From CAXXOK01 sp035353615 (GTDB lineage: Bacteria; Bacillota; Clostridia; Christensenellales; Aristaeellaceae), in assembly GCA_035353615.1 (NCBI GenBank), contig DAOPZY010000010.1, forward strand, positions 1 through 64,000: a stretch of DNA of 64,000 nucleotides, read 5' to 3'. Below the pieces are notes generated by a model, which saw nothing but the letters and a program-made list of their open reading frames with translations, did not search any database and was not told the origin of the DNA. This document shows, piece after piece, positions 17,400 to 25,954 of this stretch (position 1 is the stretch's first letter; each line of letters begins with the position of its first letter). The position numbers and the translations under genes are program-made.

Positions 17400-17969
17400 A
17401 TGTTCAAAAAATGGCTGGCAATGGTTACGGTGCTGGCGTTGCTGCTCCCGGCGGCGGCGCTTGGCGAATCGACCGCGCTGCCCTTCGGGCTTCAGTTCGG
17501 GATGGATAAGGATCAGACGCTGGCTGCGTTTGACGCGGATGCTACCCTCGGAAAGCTGAAATATGACACCGATGATTATGACAACGGAGCCATCGAGTAT
17601 AACTTTGAAGATATCGTCATCCCCGGCACCGACCTGACGGCGGACAGCCTGAGCGTACAGGTGGACCAGAATAACAGCGCTAAAACCGACAAGCTCACTT
17701 CCGTAGGGTTTGTGATGGACTCGGTGGATAACAGCATCGCAACCTTCCGGTCGTTGCTGAAAACCATGAGCGCAACGCTGGGCGCGCCCGAGAGCGACCC
17801 GTTCAGCGCGGACGCGACCAACACCTACGTCGAGTGGGGCACGCTGGACGCAGCCTGGACGCTGGCGGATGGCCGCGTATCGCTTTCGCTCAGCCGCATG
17901 TATGAGGAGAGCATCTCCATCCAATACACAAGCCGCCTCAACTATGACGCGGCGGATCTGGCGGAATAA
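17400..17969 (+). CDS. Small secreted protein of unknown function
   Basis: A 189-residue protein with a clear signal peptide (MFKKWLAMVTVL...AALGE) and an AAGGAGGG site before ATG 17400. The mature part of about 165 residues is acidic and mixed alpha/beta. It has a LPFGLQFGMDKDQTLAAF opening, reminiscent of small exported proteins that compare two half-domains, but I cannot assign a family. It is transcribed divergently from the chagasin-like inhibitor gene and is monocistronic, with its own promoter and terminator. Function unknown. Confidence 0.8.
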   Translation: MFKKWLAMVTVLALLLPAAALGESTALPFGLQFGMDKDQTLAAFDADATLGKLKYDTDDYDNGAIEYNFEDIVIPGTDLTADSLSVQVDQNNSAKTDKLTSVGFVMDSVDNSIATFRSLLKTMSATLGAPESDPFSADATNTYVEWGTLDAAWTLADGRVSLSLSRMYEESISIQYTSRLNYDAADLAE

Positions 17970-18058
17970 TCTGGCTTAACGCTCCATGCACGAAACCGCC
18001 AATCAGGCGCCGCCCGTGCGCCTTGGCGCCCCATACGCTGGGTACCCTTTCATTTTTG

Positions 18059-18094
18059 ATACAAGCCATCCCTGAAATACGGGTTGGCTTGTAT
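18059..18094 (+). terminator. Rho-independent terminator of the small secreted protein gene
   Basis: ATACAAGCCATCCC pairs with CGGGTTGGCTTGTAT around a short loop, followed by TTATTT. Confidence 0.8.
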
Positions 18095-18344
18095 TTATTT
18101 CCGGATTCTTGCGCTGCTCACGGCTCCGCGTTGCCTTTCTGGGATCAGCGAACCGCCGGCGTGCGGCAAGACGCTACGCTTATGAGCGTTCGCCCGCGAG
18201 GCTCAACCGGGATCAGCGGCCGCCCGACCGCACGGCGCAAAACAAAGCCGCTCCCAACGGTTGCCCGGGCTTGCGCAATTGCCGGGCGAGTGCTACCATA
18301 GGGAACGGCCGCAAGGCGCATCATCGAAGAAACGGTAGTTGAAC
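18095..18344. other. Gap without a recognisable gene
   Basis: GC-rich sequence with no protein-like frame supported by a ribosome binding site. No convincing promoter for the MATE gene was found in it. Confidence 0.5.
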
Positions 18345-19745
18345 ATGATCAGCAGGGATAAGCAGTTCTATCGGCAAATTTTTCGGCTCACCGGTTTTCT
18401 GGCCATGCAAAACGTGATCGGCTGTCTGGTTGGCCTGGCCGACAACGTAATGATTGGTTCCTATTCGCAAAACGCGCTTTCCGGTGTGGCGCTGGCCAAT
18501 CAGGTGCAGTTTTTGCTGCAAATGCTGGCGAGCGGGTTAGGCGACGGCATGGTGGTGATTGCCTCGCAATACTGGGGCACCCGACGGCTGGAACCGATCC
18601 GGCGCGTGCTGGCGACTGCTTTTACCTTTACATTCCTGATGGTAATTGGCTTTTTTACCATCGCGCGCTTTATCCCGGAAGGCGTGCTCGGCCTGCTGAC
18701 CGGTGACGCGGGGGCGATTGCCGAAGGCGCGCGGTATATGCGTATTATCGCGTACAGCTACCCCTTCTTTGGGGCCACGATGATCTTTCTGGCCGCGCAG
18801 CGCAGCATTGAAAACGTATCGGTTGGGATCATCGCCTCGCTCAGCGGTTTGATCGTCAATATTTTTGGCAACTGGGTGCTCATTTTCGGGCATCTGGGTT
18901 TGCCCCGGATGGGCGCGCAGGGAGCCGCGCTGGCAACGCTGTTGGCGCGTATGGTGGAATGCGGCGTGGTGCTTTTTTACACCTATCGGGTGGATCGCAA
19001 GCTGAGCATAACGTTCAAATACTTCGCAAAGCTTGACCCCGCGCTGCTCAAAGATTATCGCCGGTACGGCACGCCCGTTGTGATGGCGTGCGCCAGTTGG
19101 GGTATTGCCATGATGATCCAGACCGCCGTGTTGGGCCATCTGGGTTCCAACGCCATTGCGGCAAACTCAATTGCGAACTCGCTGTTTCAGGTGATAACCG
19201 TGGTCACCTACGGTATCTCCACGGCCAGCGGCGTTATCATCGGCAAGGCGGTCGGCAGCGACAATACCCACAGGCTTCGGGAGTATGTGCAAACCCTTCA
19301 GTGGATCTATCTGCTGATTGGCGCGGTTTCCAGCGCGCTGCTATTTCTTGGGAAGGGCGCGATCCTTTCGCTGTATGCGGTTTCGCCCGAAGCGATGGAT
19401 ATGGCCAACCGCTTTATGGTGGTGCTGAGCGTCACCATACTGGGCACAGCCTACCAAAACCCAACGCTTACAGGGATTGTGCGCGGCGGCGGGAACACTA
19501 AGTTTGTTTTTTACAATGATCTGATTTTCATGTGGGGCATCGTACTGCCCATGAGCATACTGGCGGCTTTCGTGTTCCGCTGGGATCCTGTGATTGTGTT
19601 CATTTGCCTGAAAGCCGATCAGGTGCTCAAGTGTTTTGTGGCCATCTGGGAGGTCAACAGTTACCGCTGGGTGCGCAAGGTTACGCGCGATGAGGCGGCG
19701 GAACGCATCGCGGAGGATTTGTCGGGCGCGGAAATAGAAAGCTGA
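18345..19745 (+). CDS. MATE-family multidrug/metabolite exporter
   Basis: A 466-residue polytopic membrane protein with about 12 hydrophobic segments in two related halves, as in MATE transporters. The N-terminal FRLTGFLAMQNVIGCLVGLADNVMIG and the later GLPRMGAQGAALATLLARMVE are typical of the family. MATE proteins export cationic compounds or metabolites using Na+ or H+ gradients; the substrate cannot be inferred. ATG 18345 is chosen, although an in-frame TTG at 18339 is possible and neither has a strong ribosome binding site. It converges with the phosphonate operon. Confidence 0.92.
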   Translation: MISRDKQFYRQIFRLTGFLAMQNVIGCLVGLADNVMIGSYSQNALSGVALANQVQFLLQMLASGLGDGMVVIASQYWGTRRLEPIRRVLATAFTFTFLMVIGFFTIARFIPEGVLGLLTGDAGAIAEGARYMRIIAYSYPFFGATMIFLAAQRSIENVSVGIIASLSGLIVNIFGNWVLIFGHLGLPRMGAQGAALATLLARMVECGVVLFYTYRVDRKLSITFKYFAKLDPALLKDYRRYGTPVVMACASWGIAMMIQTAVLGHLGSNAIAANSIANSLFQVITVVTYGISTASGVIIGKAVGSDNTHRLREYVQTLQWIYLLIGAVSSALLFLGKGAILSLYAVSPEAMDMANRFMVVLSVTILGTAYQNPTLTGIVRGGGNTKFVFYNDLIFMWGIVLPMSILAAFVFRWDPVIVFICLKADQVLKCFVAIWEVNSYRWVRKVTRDEAAERIAEDLSGAEIES

Positions 19746-19874
19746 CGGAAATCTAAAAAACTCGATGATCCAGAAATCCGCCGCAGAAAAAGCGTGCGAA
19801 GAAAAACTTTTAATGTGCGCAAGGGCGAGTCCCATGCCCAACAAAAGTCATGAATCGCAACCATCAAAAGAAAA

Positions 19875-19908
19875 CGCCGCAGGCGCCAAAGGCACAATGC
19901 GGCGAGTT
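19875..19908 (+). terminator. Terminator-like hairpin after the MATE gene
   Basis: CGCCGCA (19875-19881) pairs with TGCGGCG (19898-19904), followed by AGTTTTT. The stem is short with a long loop. Confidence 0.5.
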
Positions 19909-19919
19909 TTTCAACGATC

Positions 19920-19951
19920 GGGTCAGGAGTTATAACCCCTGACCCGTTTTC
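19920..19951 (+). terminator. Second terminator-like hairpin
   Basis: GGTCAGG (19920-) pairs with CCTGACC (to about 19946), with an additional inner GTTATAAC palindrome, followed by CGTTTT. Confidence 0.55.
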
Positions 19952-19995
19952 GCTGCGGCGGGGATTTGCTATTGATGACTGCTGCAATGCGTTTT

Positions 19996-20092
19996 GCCAT
20001 TCGCCTCATAGCCTTGTGGGCTGTTCGCTCGCTGGATGGTTCTACGCTGCGGCGTCAGGCTTTGCCCTTGACCCATCTACGCTGCGGCCGGG
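19996..20092 (+). repeat. Dispersed hairpin-chain repeat, internally deleted copy
   Basis: It begins GCCATTCGCCTCATAGCC and ends with CGCTGCGGC like the 155-base unit at 47.5 kb, but the middle (the GGGGTCCGCCCC to CCCTGACAA part) is missing. It lies between the convergent MATE and dehydrogenase genes. Confidence 0.8.
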
Positions 20093-20155
20093 AAAGGCGC
20101 GTCCATCCGGCTCGCCGTTTACCATTGCGAACCGTATTTCCCGCGATTCACACGG

Positions 20156-21295
20156 TTACAGGTTTTCCCTCAGAATTTCCATCACATCATCCGGCGTAAA
20201 GCCAATCGGGTTGTTATCCATGCGGCCCGCCGTAAAGGTCAGCGCGTTGATGGCCGGCAAATCCGCCTCGGCAATGCCAAAAGCGCTCAGCCGAAGGGGT
20301 TGTACCCCTTTGGTTAGATCCTCAAGCCATGCGTCCAGCCCTTCCGCCTCGTCAAAGACCGCCTCCAGCCGTTCCATTTCCGGAACGGCTTTCGCGTTGC
20401 GGCGCATCACGGAGGATAGCGTAACCGCGGCGGCATACCCGTGCGGCACACCCTTTAACATGGTCAGGGGGTAGCTGATGCTGTGGCAGGCGGTGGTGCG
20501 GGTTTGGGAAAATGCCAACCCGGCCATGAGCGACGCAAGGCACATTTCGCGCCTTGCGCCCAAGTCCCCCGGAGCAGCCAAGGCTTTGGGCAACGCTTCG
20601 CACACCTTGCGCGCGGCGGAAAGCGCCAATTCCTGTGAAAGCGGATTGCGCGCCGCCGCCCAGTATGCCTCCATCGCGTGGGAAAGCGCATCCAGCCCGG
20701 TGGACAGCGTAAGGCTTGGGGACATGCCCAGCGTCCATTCCGGGATCAGCACCGCGCCCTTGGGAAATCCGTCCGGGTCATCCACCGAAAGCTTTCTGCG
20801 GTTATCCGCGTCCCAGACGGTTGCCCAGCGGGTTACCTCGCTGCCGGTGCCCGCCGTGGTGGGCATCGCGTACACGCCCGCGCGCTGTGGGGCCGGAGCA
20901 TAGGCTCGGTTGGCGATCGCGTCGCGCACCGCCTGCGCCGTGGGCAGGCTGGGCAGGCCATACAGCGCGCTGACCGCCTTGCCCAGGTCGATGCAGCTTC
21001 CGCCGCCTACCGTCAGAATGGCGCCCGGCTCAAAAGGCTCTTCCCGCAAACGGCATAAAAGCGCCGCCACATCGGCAACGGACGGGTTGGTCGGGATTTC
21101 GGAATACAGCTGCACGGCGTGGCCGTCGCTTTGCAAAGCGGTCCAAAACGGCGTCAGGTTCAGTTCCGCGCTACGGGCGCGCGACGCGAGCGCGAGCACC
21201 TTCGCGCCTTTGGGCAGCATATCGCGCAGGGCCTGCTGCCCGCGCGCCGCGTCCAGCACGCGCACATCCACGGGGCAAAGAGGGCTGAGCATCAC
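20156..21295 (-). CDS. Iron-type alcohol dehydrogenase, likely phosphonoacetaldehyde reductase
   Basis: A 379-residue group III (iron-containing) alcohol dehydrogenase. Visible are the NAD-binding VGGGSCIDLGKAV, the family segment MPTTAGTGSEVTRWATVWD, and metal-ligand histidines in GLDALSHAMEAYW, TTACHSISYP and KGVPHGYAA. The TGSEVTxWATVWD signature and its position last in an operon with pepM and ppd point to reduction of phosphonoacetaldehyde to 2-hydroxyethylphosphonate, as PhpC does (family knowledge plus context). No transaminase for 2-aminoethylphosphonate is present, which supports the alcohol branch. It starts 27 bases downstream of the pepM fusion gene. Confidence 0.87.
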   Translation of the reverse strand: MMLSPLCPVDVRVLDAARGQQALRDMLPKGAKVLALASRARSAELNLTPFWTALQSDGHAVQLYSEIPTNPSVADVAALLCRLREEPFEPGAILTVGGGSCIDLGKAVSALYGLPSLPTAQAVRDAIANRAYAPAPQRAGVYAMPTTAGTGSEVTRWATVWDADNRRKLSVDDPDGFPKGAVLIPEWTLGMSPSLTLSTGLDALSHAMEAYWAAARNPLSQELALSAARKVCEALPKALAAPGDLGARREMCLASLMAGLAFSQTRTTACHSISYPLTMLKGVPHGYAAAVTLSSVMRRNAKAVPEMERLEAVFDEAEGLDAWLEDLTKGVQPLRLSAFGIAEADLPAINALTFTAGRMDNNPIGFTPDDVMEILRENL

Positions 21296-21322
21296 GGTAC
21301 CTCCTTTTAACGTCCGACTTTT

Positions 21323-22621
21323 TTACGGTTCCTCAGTGGGGATCAGCGTCAGGATGTCGCGGATGGACATGCACAGCTCGTCCGCCTCGCGGGTGCGGCC
21401 GTTTTGCAGCGTCAGCTCCGCAGTTTTTAGCATCGCCGGAAACGCGCTGCGCAGCAGATGGTTGGCGTGGATCACCACATTCGCGCCATGGGCCGCCAGC
21501 TCCGCTTCGGTCGCGCCGTTATAGGTAGTGGGCACCACGACAACCGGCGTGGCTGGGTTGGTTTCCCGAAAACGCGCTAAAAAGCCATACACTTCATCCG
21601 GCGTTTTTTGGCAGCTATGGATCATCACCCCATCGGCTCCGGCTTGCACATAGGCGCGGCAACGCGACAGCGCGTCGTCCATGCCCTGCTCCAAAATCAG
21701 GCTTTCGCAGCGCGCAAAGATCATAAAGTCCTTGCTGCGCTGGGCTTTTTTACCCGCGCTGAGCTTTTCGCAAAACTCCTCAACGGTCGCCTGTTTCTGC
21801 TGCGCGCCCGCGCCAAACAGCGAGTTCTTTTTCAACCCAATTTTATCCTCGATAATCACGGCGCTCACGCCCACCCGCTCAAGAGTGCGCAGGTTATAGG
21901 TAAAGTGCTCCGTCAGCCCGCCGGTATCCCCATCCAAAATGATCGGCTTGGAGGTGACCTCCATGATTTCCTCCAGGGTGTGGATGCGGCTGGTCCAATC
22001 CACCAGCTCGATATCCGGCTTGCCCTTGGCGGTGGAATCGCACAGGCTGCTCACCCACATCGCGTCAAACCGTTTCACGCCGCCGTCCGCGCTGACCGCC
22101 GCGTTTTCCACAATCAGCCCGGTCAGCCCGTTGTGCGCTTCCATCACGCTCAGGCAGGGCTTGAGCTGCAACAGCCTGCGAAGCCTGCCGCGCCGCACCT
22201 CCGGCATGTTCAGCCGCGAATCCAGCGCGGTAAGCGTTTCCTCGGTCGCGCTGTGCGTGTAGGGAAACTCCACAAGCTCGCCGCCGTAGCTTTTCAGCAC
22301 GGCAATCGCCTCGGCGCGCACGCCGCACTGCACCCCGGTGCGCCAGTCATCCCCGTGCACCAGAATGTCCGGTTTCAGCTCGGTCAGCGCGTCCCGGTAG
22401 CTGAGCGTGCGCTGCGCCACCACGCGGTGTACGCCGCTGAGGCATTCAAACAGCTGCATCCGCTCGCTCAGCGGAATCAGCGAGTAGCGCTTGTAGGTGG
22501 CAATCGCCTCGTCGGTCAGCACGCCGACGGTCAGCTCCCCCAGCGCGGCCGCGCGGCGGATGATGGCAATATGTCCGCTGTGAAGAATATCGGTACTGAA
22601 GCACATATAAACGGTTTTCAT
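21323..22621 (-). CDS. Cytidylyltransferase-like domain fused to phosphoenolpyruvate mutase
   Basis: A 432-residue two-domain protein. Residues 1-135 are a nucleotidyltransferase with the HxGH motif (HSGH, 14-17) and a later ISxTE-like loop reduced to YTHSATEETL. Residues 145-432 are a PEP mutase of the isocitrate lyase superfamily: ILDGDTGG (228-235) and the diagnostic EDKIGLKKNS (258-267) that separates PEP mutases from lyases. PEP mutase converts phosphoenolpyruvate to phosphonopyruvate, the entry step of essentially all phosphonate biosynthesis. The N-terminal domain could couple CTP to a phosphonate product. It is third in the operon, 64 bases after the separate nucleotidyltransferase gene. 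Confidence 0.93.
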   Translation of the reverse strand: MKTVYMCFSTDILHSGHIAIIRRAAALGELTVGVLTDEAIATYKRYSLIPLSERMQLFECLSGVHRVVAQRTLSYRDALTELKPDILVHGDDWRTGVQCGVRAEAIAVLKSYGGELVEFPYTHSATEETLTALDSRLNMPEVRRGRLRRLLQLKPCLSVMEAHNGLTGLIVENAAVSADGGVKRFDAMWVSSLCDSTAKGKPDIELVDWTSRIHTLEEIMEVTSKPIILDGDTGGLTEHFTYNLRTLERVGVSAVIIEDKIGLKKNSLFGAGAQQKQATVEEFCEKLSAGKKAQRSKDFMIFARCESLILEQGMDDALSRCRAYVQAGADGVMIHSCQKTPDEVYGFLARFRETNPATPVVVVPTTYNGATEAELAAHGANVVIHANHLLRSAFPAMLKTAELTLQNGRTREADELCMSIRDILTLIPTEEP

Positions 22622-22685
22622 CGGTTTTCCTGCCTTTACTGCATACTTGAAACGTCCGCGACGGTTGCCTTTTCCTATTGGCGGG

Positions 22686-23405
22686 TTACAAAGTTTGCAA
22701 AAAACGGGCGCTCACAATTGCCAAATCTTCCGGATTGTCAATTTCAGCGCACAGGCGGCCTTCCAGTTCAAGCGGCCACAGGGCAATGGCCCCGTCCTGC
22801 GCGTTGAAGGCGTTTTCGGCATAAACGCCGGTTTGTCCGTTTGCCACAAACGCGCCGATGGCGTCCAGCCACAGCCCAAAGTCGTTGGCCGACCAACGGT
22901 ATGCCGGCTGGCAGGCAACGCAGTCCCCTCCAAACAAGGAAACGCCAATCGCGACAATGCGGCCCTGACGGAGCTTCGCCTTAAAATCCTTTTCCGGCAG
23001 GGGAAGCGTCCGATCCACCGCCATCACGCTGACAGGGCTGGCCAAAAGGTCCGAAAGCACGCTTTGTTCCAGCACCAGATCGCCATGCAAAAGGAGCACG
23101 TCCTCCCCGCGCAGATGTTTCGCCGCGCCGTGAATGCTTACAATATAGTTGGTGGCCGCGTATGCCGGGTTGGGCGCGTAGCATATCCTGAGGGGAAGGT
23201 TCAGGCGATCCACATGCGCCCGGAGCGCATCCTCAAAAGGGCCGGTCGTAATCACCACATCCCTTACGCCCGCCTTTGCCAGCTGGGTCAGCTGGCGGCT
23301 CAGGATGGTGTAGCCGCCTCCGATCTCCGTCATGCACTTGGGTTGGGTTTTGGTCAGGTCACCCATACGGTGCCCGACGCCGGAATTTAAGATCAGGGCC
23401 TTCAC
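22686..23405 (-). CDS. Nucleotidyltransferase of the phosphonate operon
   Basis: A 239-residue GT-A-like nucleotidyltransferase starting at GTG 23405. The N-terminal LILNSGVGHRMG and KTQPKCMTEIGG are the nucleotide-binding and lysine motifs of LicC/PntC-type phosphocholine or phosphonate cytidylyltransferases. LLLHGDLVLE holds the metal-binding acidic residue. By context it probably makes a CMP-activated phosphonate (CMP-2-hydroxyethylphosphonate by inference) for transfer to a surface polymer. It sits 10 bases downstream of ppd. Notably, the next gene carries a second, unrelated nucleotidyltransferase domain. Confidence 0.85.
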   Translation of the reverse strand: MKALILNSGVGHRMGDLTKTQPKCMTEIGGGYTILSRQLTQLAKAGVRDVVITTGPFEDALRAHVDRLNLPLRICYAPNPAYAATNYIVSIHGAAKHLRGEDVLLLHGDLVLEQSVLSDLLASPVSVMAVDRTLPLPEKDFKAKLRQGRIVAIGVSLFGGDCVACQPAYRWSANDFGLWLDAIGAFVANGQTGVYAENAFNAQDGAIALWPLELEGRLCAEIDNPEDLAIVSARFLQTL

Positions 23406-23415
23406 AGCGTTTGCC

Positions 23416-24549
23416 TCATTTCAGCAGCGTATTCATTAAACCGCGCAGGTTTTCGTCCGGGGTTTGGGTTGGCCTGCCAAGATCGGCCCGCGAACCCTGC
23501 CGAAGCAGGATTTCCAAAAATACAAGCTGCCGCCCGCAGGCTTCGCGCACGCGGGGGAGCAACGCAAGCAGCTCGCCTTCGCTTTCAGCGGTAAAAACCG
23601 CCTCAAAGCCTGCGGCACGCGCGATGGCGGCAAACCCAAGCGCGCCGCCGGCGACCGGCGTGCCGCCGACGCTTTCATGCGCGCCGTTATTCAGCAGCAC
23701 GTGGATCAGGTTCCGACGCTTCTGCTGCGCCTCCACCGCCAAACCCCCAAGGTGCATGAGCGCCGCGCCGTCGCCGTCCAGGCACCAGAAAACCGTGTCC
23801 GGTTTGGCCTGCGCCATGCCCAGCGCGATCATGCTTGCGTGGCCCATGGAACCGACGGTTAAAAAATCACACCCGTGCCCCTGCCCCATCGCCTCGCGCA
23901 GTTCAAACACTTCCCGCGAGGTTTTGCCGGTCGTCGCTACAAAGCAGTCTCGGCTACCCGCCGCGTTCAGCAAAGCGCGCAGGGCGGTTTCGCGCGCCAT
24001 CGGCCGGTTGTTTTGGGGGAGCGCGCCGCTGCCGCCCATAAGCCCGCCCTTATGCACTAAAAACGCAACGCTCTGGCGTTCGGCCATCAGGGTCTGCGCA
24101 ACCGACAGCATCCGGTCAAACGCCGGCCCATCTGTCGCACGGTCCAGTTCAAATACGGTAAGCTCCAGCATTTCCAGCATCGCACGCGTAATGAGGCCCT
24201 GAAAGGCGTGCTGCGGCTCGTCATGCACGCCCGGCTCGCCGCGCCAGCCGACCACAAACACGCAGGGAATGCCGTAAACCCGTTTGTTCAGGAGCGATGC
24301 AACCGGATTGACCAGGTTGCCCACGCCGCTGTTTTGCAGGTATACCATCGCGGGTTTGCCCGTGGCAATGTAATGGCCCGCCGCAAGCCCGACCGCCCCG
24401 CCCTCGTTGGCGGCGACGACGTGCGCTCCGGTCAGGCCGAAATCGGAATATAGCGTATCGTTCAGGGGTTGCAGAAGCGAATCCGGCACCCCGGTGTAAA
24501 AATCAACGCCCAAGCGCCCAACCCCGGCCAGAAAATCCCTCGCGTCCAT
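23416..24549 (-). CDS. Phosphonopyruvate decarboxylase
   Basis: About 377 residues. I choose the ATG at 24549 (MDARDFLAGV), preceded by GCGAGGTG, because relatives start with a similar xDAxxF segment; an in-frame ATG at 24567 would add six residues. It is a thiamine pyrophosphate enzyme: VDFYTGVPDSLL, the catalytic Glu region VVAANEGGAVGLAAG, and the TPP motif WCLDGDGAAL...LLNNGAHESVGG. It decarboxylates phosphonopyruvate to phosphonoacetaldehyde, pulling the unfavourable PEP mutase reaction forward. It is the first gene of the operon. An out-of-frame ATGATG with a good AAGGAG lies just upstream (near 24594), which could be a short overlapping leader ORF. Confidence 0.93.
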   Translation of the reverse strand: MDARDFLAGVGRLGVDFYTGVPDSLLQPLNDTLYSDFGLTGAHVVAANEGGAVGLAAGHYIATGKPAMVYLQNSGVGNLVNPVASLLNKRVYGIPCVFVVGWRGEPGVHDEPQHAFQGLITRAMLEMLELTVFELDRATDGPAFDRMLSVAQTLMAERQSVAFLVHKGGLMGGSGALPQNNRPMARETALRALLNAAGSRDCFVATTGKTSREVFELREAMGQGHGCDFLTVGSMGHASMIALGMAQAKPDTVFWCLDGDGAALMHLGGLAVEAQQKRRNLIHVLLNNGAHESVGGTPVAGGALGFAAIARAAGFEAVFTAESEGELLALLPRVREACGRQLVFLEILLRQGSRADLGRPTQTPDENLRGLMNTLLK

Positions 24550-24684
24550 CCTGAACACCTCGCCCATTCAATTGCAGAAGGTACCTTCATCATACTATGA
24601 AACTCCTTAAAAATCAAAGGCTTCTTCCATCGGTTCAATCGGCCCCAAATCCTGAGTTTTCGGTGTGTTCGCAACCGAAAGTGA

Positions 24685-24713
24685 TTGACATTCAAGCTAA
24701 AATATGATAACGT
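24685..24713 (+). promoter_or_regulatory. Promoter of the rplU operon
   Basis: TTGACA (24685-24690) and TAACGT (24708-24713) are 17 bases apart with TGA before the -10. A TATGAT overlaps at 24703 but would leave only 12 bases. Confidence 0.55.
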
Positions 24714-24717
24714 AATT

Positions 24718-24800
24718 CGGTAAGCCGCACAAGCGGGGTCTCGAAGTATGCCTTCGGGCATCGCCTTACGCTTGGCGAGTATGGATTGGGAGGTGCTTTG
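24718..24800 (+). ncRNA. L21 leader (5' UTR ribosomal protein autoregulatory RNA)
   Basis: The leader of rplU contains CCGC-ACAA-GCGG and a second stem GTATGCC-TTCG-GGCAT, followed by GCCTTACGCTTGGCGA, in the position and general style of the Firmicutes L21 leader. In such leaders L21 or a related signal controls expression. The assignment rests on position and hairpins; no covariance search was possible. Confidence 0.6.
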
Positions 24801-24802
24801 CC

Positions 24803-25108
24803 ATGTACGCAGTGATCGTATCCGGTGGCAAGCAATACCGCGTAACCAAGGGTGATACCATCTATGTTGAGAAACTCGACCAGGAAAACGACAGCACCGT
24901 CAGCTTTGACGTGTTGATGCTCGGCTCCGACGAAGGCGTGAAGATCGGCACCCCGACCGTTGCCGGCGCAAAGGTTGAAGGGAAGATCGTCGCTCAGGTA
25001 AAGGGCGAAAAAGTCATCATCTACAAGTACAAGAGCAAGAAGAACTATCACCGCCGCGCCGGTCACCGCCAACAGTACACCAAGGTGGAGATCACCGCGG
25101 TCGGCTGA
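24803..25108 (+). CDS. rplU: 50S ribosomal protein L21
   Basis: A 101-residue protein of standard length. MYAVIVSGGKQYRV at the start and KSKKNYHRRAGHRQQYTKVEI at the end are hallmarks of L21. GGGAGG precedes the ATG. First gene of the rplU-prp-rpmA operon; its TGA overlaps the ATG of prp by one base. Confidence 0.98.
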   Translation: MYAVIVSGGKQYRVTKGDTIYVEKLDQENDSTVSFDVLMLGSDEGVKIGTPTVAGAKVEGKIVAQVKGEKVIIYKYKSKKNYHRRAGHRQQYTKVEITAVG

Positions 25109-25452
25109 TGACGAACGTCACCGTTGAGTACGAAGGGGAACGGATTACGCGGCTGGAAAGCGCCGGACACGCGGGGGCGCAGCCGGCGGGCGGGAATGTG
25201 GTGTGCGCGGCCGTCAGCGTGCTGATGCAGACCTGTGTAAACGCCTTGGAAGCCATTGCCGGCATCCTGCCGGATACGGTTGTGGATGAGGCCGGGGCTC
25301 GGATCGCCGTCACCCTGCCAAAGGCGAGCCCGCAAGCGGACCACGACGCGCAGATAATCCTTCGTACAGCAGTTTTAGGACTTACGGATATCTCCCATGA
25401 GTATCCGCGACTGGTAAAGCTCAACATTTTGAATGGGAGGAACCAACCATGA
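25108..25452 (+). CDS. prp: Ribosomal-processing cysteine protease Prp
   Basis: A 114-residue protein of the YsxB/Prp family. The catalytic His lies in SAGHAG and the catalytic Cys in NVVCAAVSVL. Prp removes the N-terminal extension of L27 in Firmicutes and related bacteria. The following rpmA encodes exactly that extension. The start overlaps rplU by one base and the stop overlaps the rpmA start (ATGA), so all three genes are translationally coupled. Confidence 0.96.
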   Translation: MTNVTVEYEGERITRLESAGHAGAQPAGGNVVCAAVSVLMQTCVNALEAIAGILPDTVVDEAGARIAVTLPKASPQADHDAQIILRTAVLGLTDISHEYPRLVKLNILNGRNQP

Positions 25453-25739
25453 TGAAACTGAATCTTCAGTTCTTCGCCCATAAAAAGGGCGTCGGCTCGA
25501 CCCGTAACGGTCGCGACAGCGAAAGCAAGCGTCTGGGAGCCAAGCGTGCCGACGGGCAATATTCGCTGGCCGGTAACATTATCGTTCGTCAACGCGGCAC
25601 GCACATCCATCCGGGCCTGAACGTTGGCATCGGCAAGGATGACACTCTTTTCGCCCTGACCAGCGGCATTGTTCGTTTTGAACGCCTTGGCCGCGATAAA
25701 AAGAAGGTTAGCGTGTATCCCGTGGAGAACGCGCAGTAA
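25449..25739 (+). CDS. rpmA: 50S ribosomal protein L27 with cleavable extension
   Basis: A 96-residue protein. The N-terminus MMKLNLQFFA precedes HKKGVGSTRNGRDS; the LQFFA-H boundary is the known Prp cleavage site. Removal exposes the mature L27 tail that reaches the peptidyl-transferase centre. The remainder is typical L27. ATG at 25449 overlaps the prp stop codon. Last gene of the operon. Confidence 0.98.
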   Translation: MMKLNLQFFAHKKGVGSTRNGRDSESKRLGAKRADGQYSLAGNIIVRQRGTHIHPGLNVGIGKDDTLFALTSGIVRFERLGRDKKKVSVYPVENAQ

Positions 25740-25760
25740 ACCCGAGCATCGACAGGTTCA

Positions 25761-25787
25761 GGAGCGTGGGATTTGTGCCCGCGCTCC
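25761..25787 (+). terminator. Terminator of the rplU-prp-rpmA operon
   Basis: GGAGCGTGGG pairs with CCCGCGCTCC (one G-T pair) around ATTTGTG, followed by TTCCTT. The T-tract is weak. Confidence 0.65.
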
Positions 25788-25954
25788 TTCCTTATAGGCG
25801 CGCGGCCTGCATGGATGCCCTCAGGCTTCCGTTTTTTTCTGTGTTTTCAGGCGCGCCGGGCTTTCTGCGACTGGGCTTGGAAGCGCCCTGAACCCCTCGG
25901 CCCTCGGCAGAGGCATACGCAGCCCGGCGGAACACATCGTAAGGAGGCTTTTCC

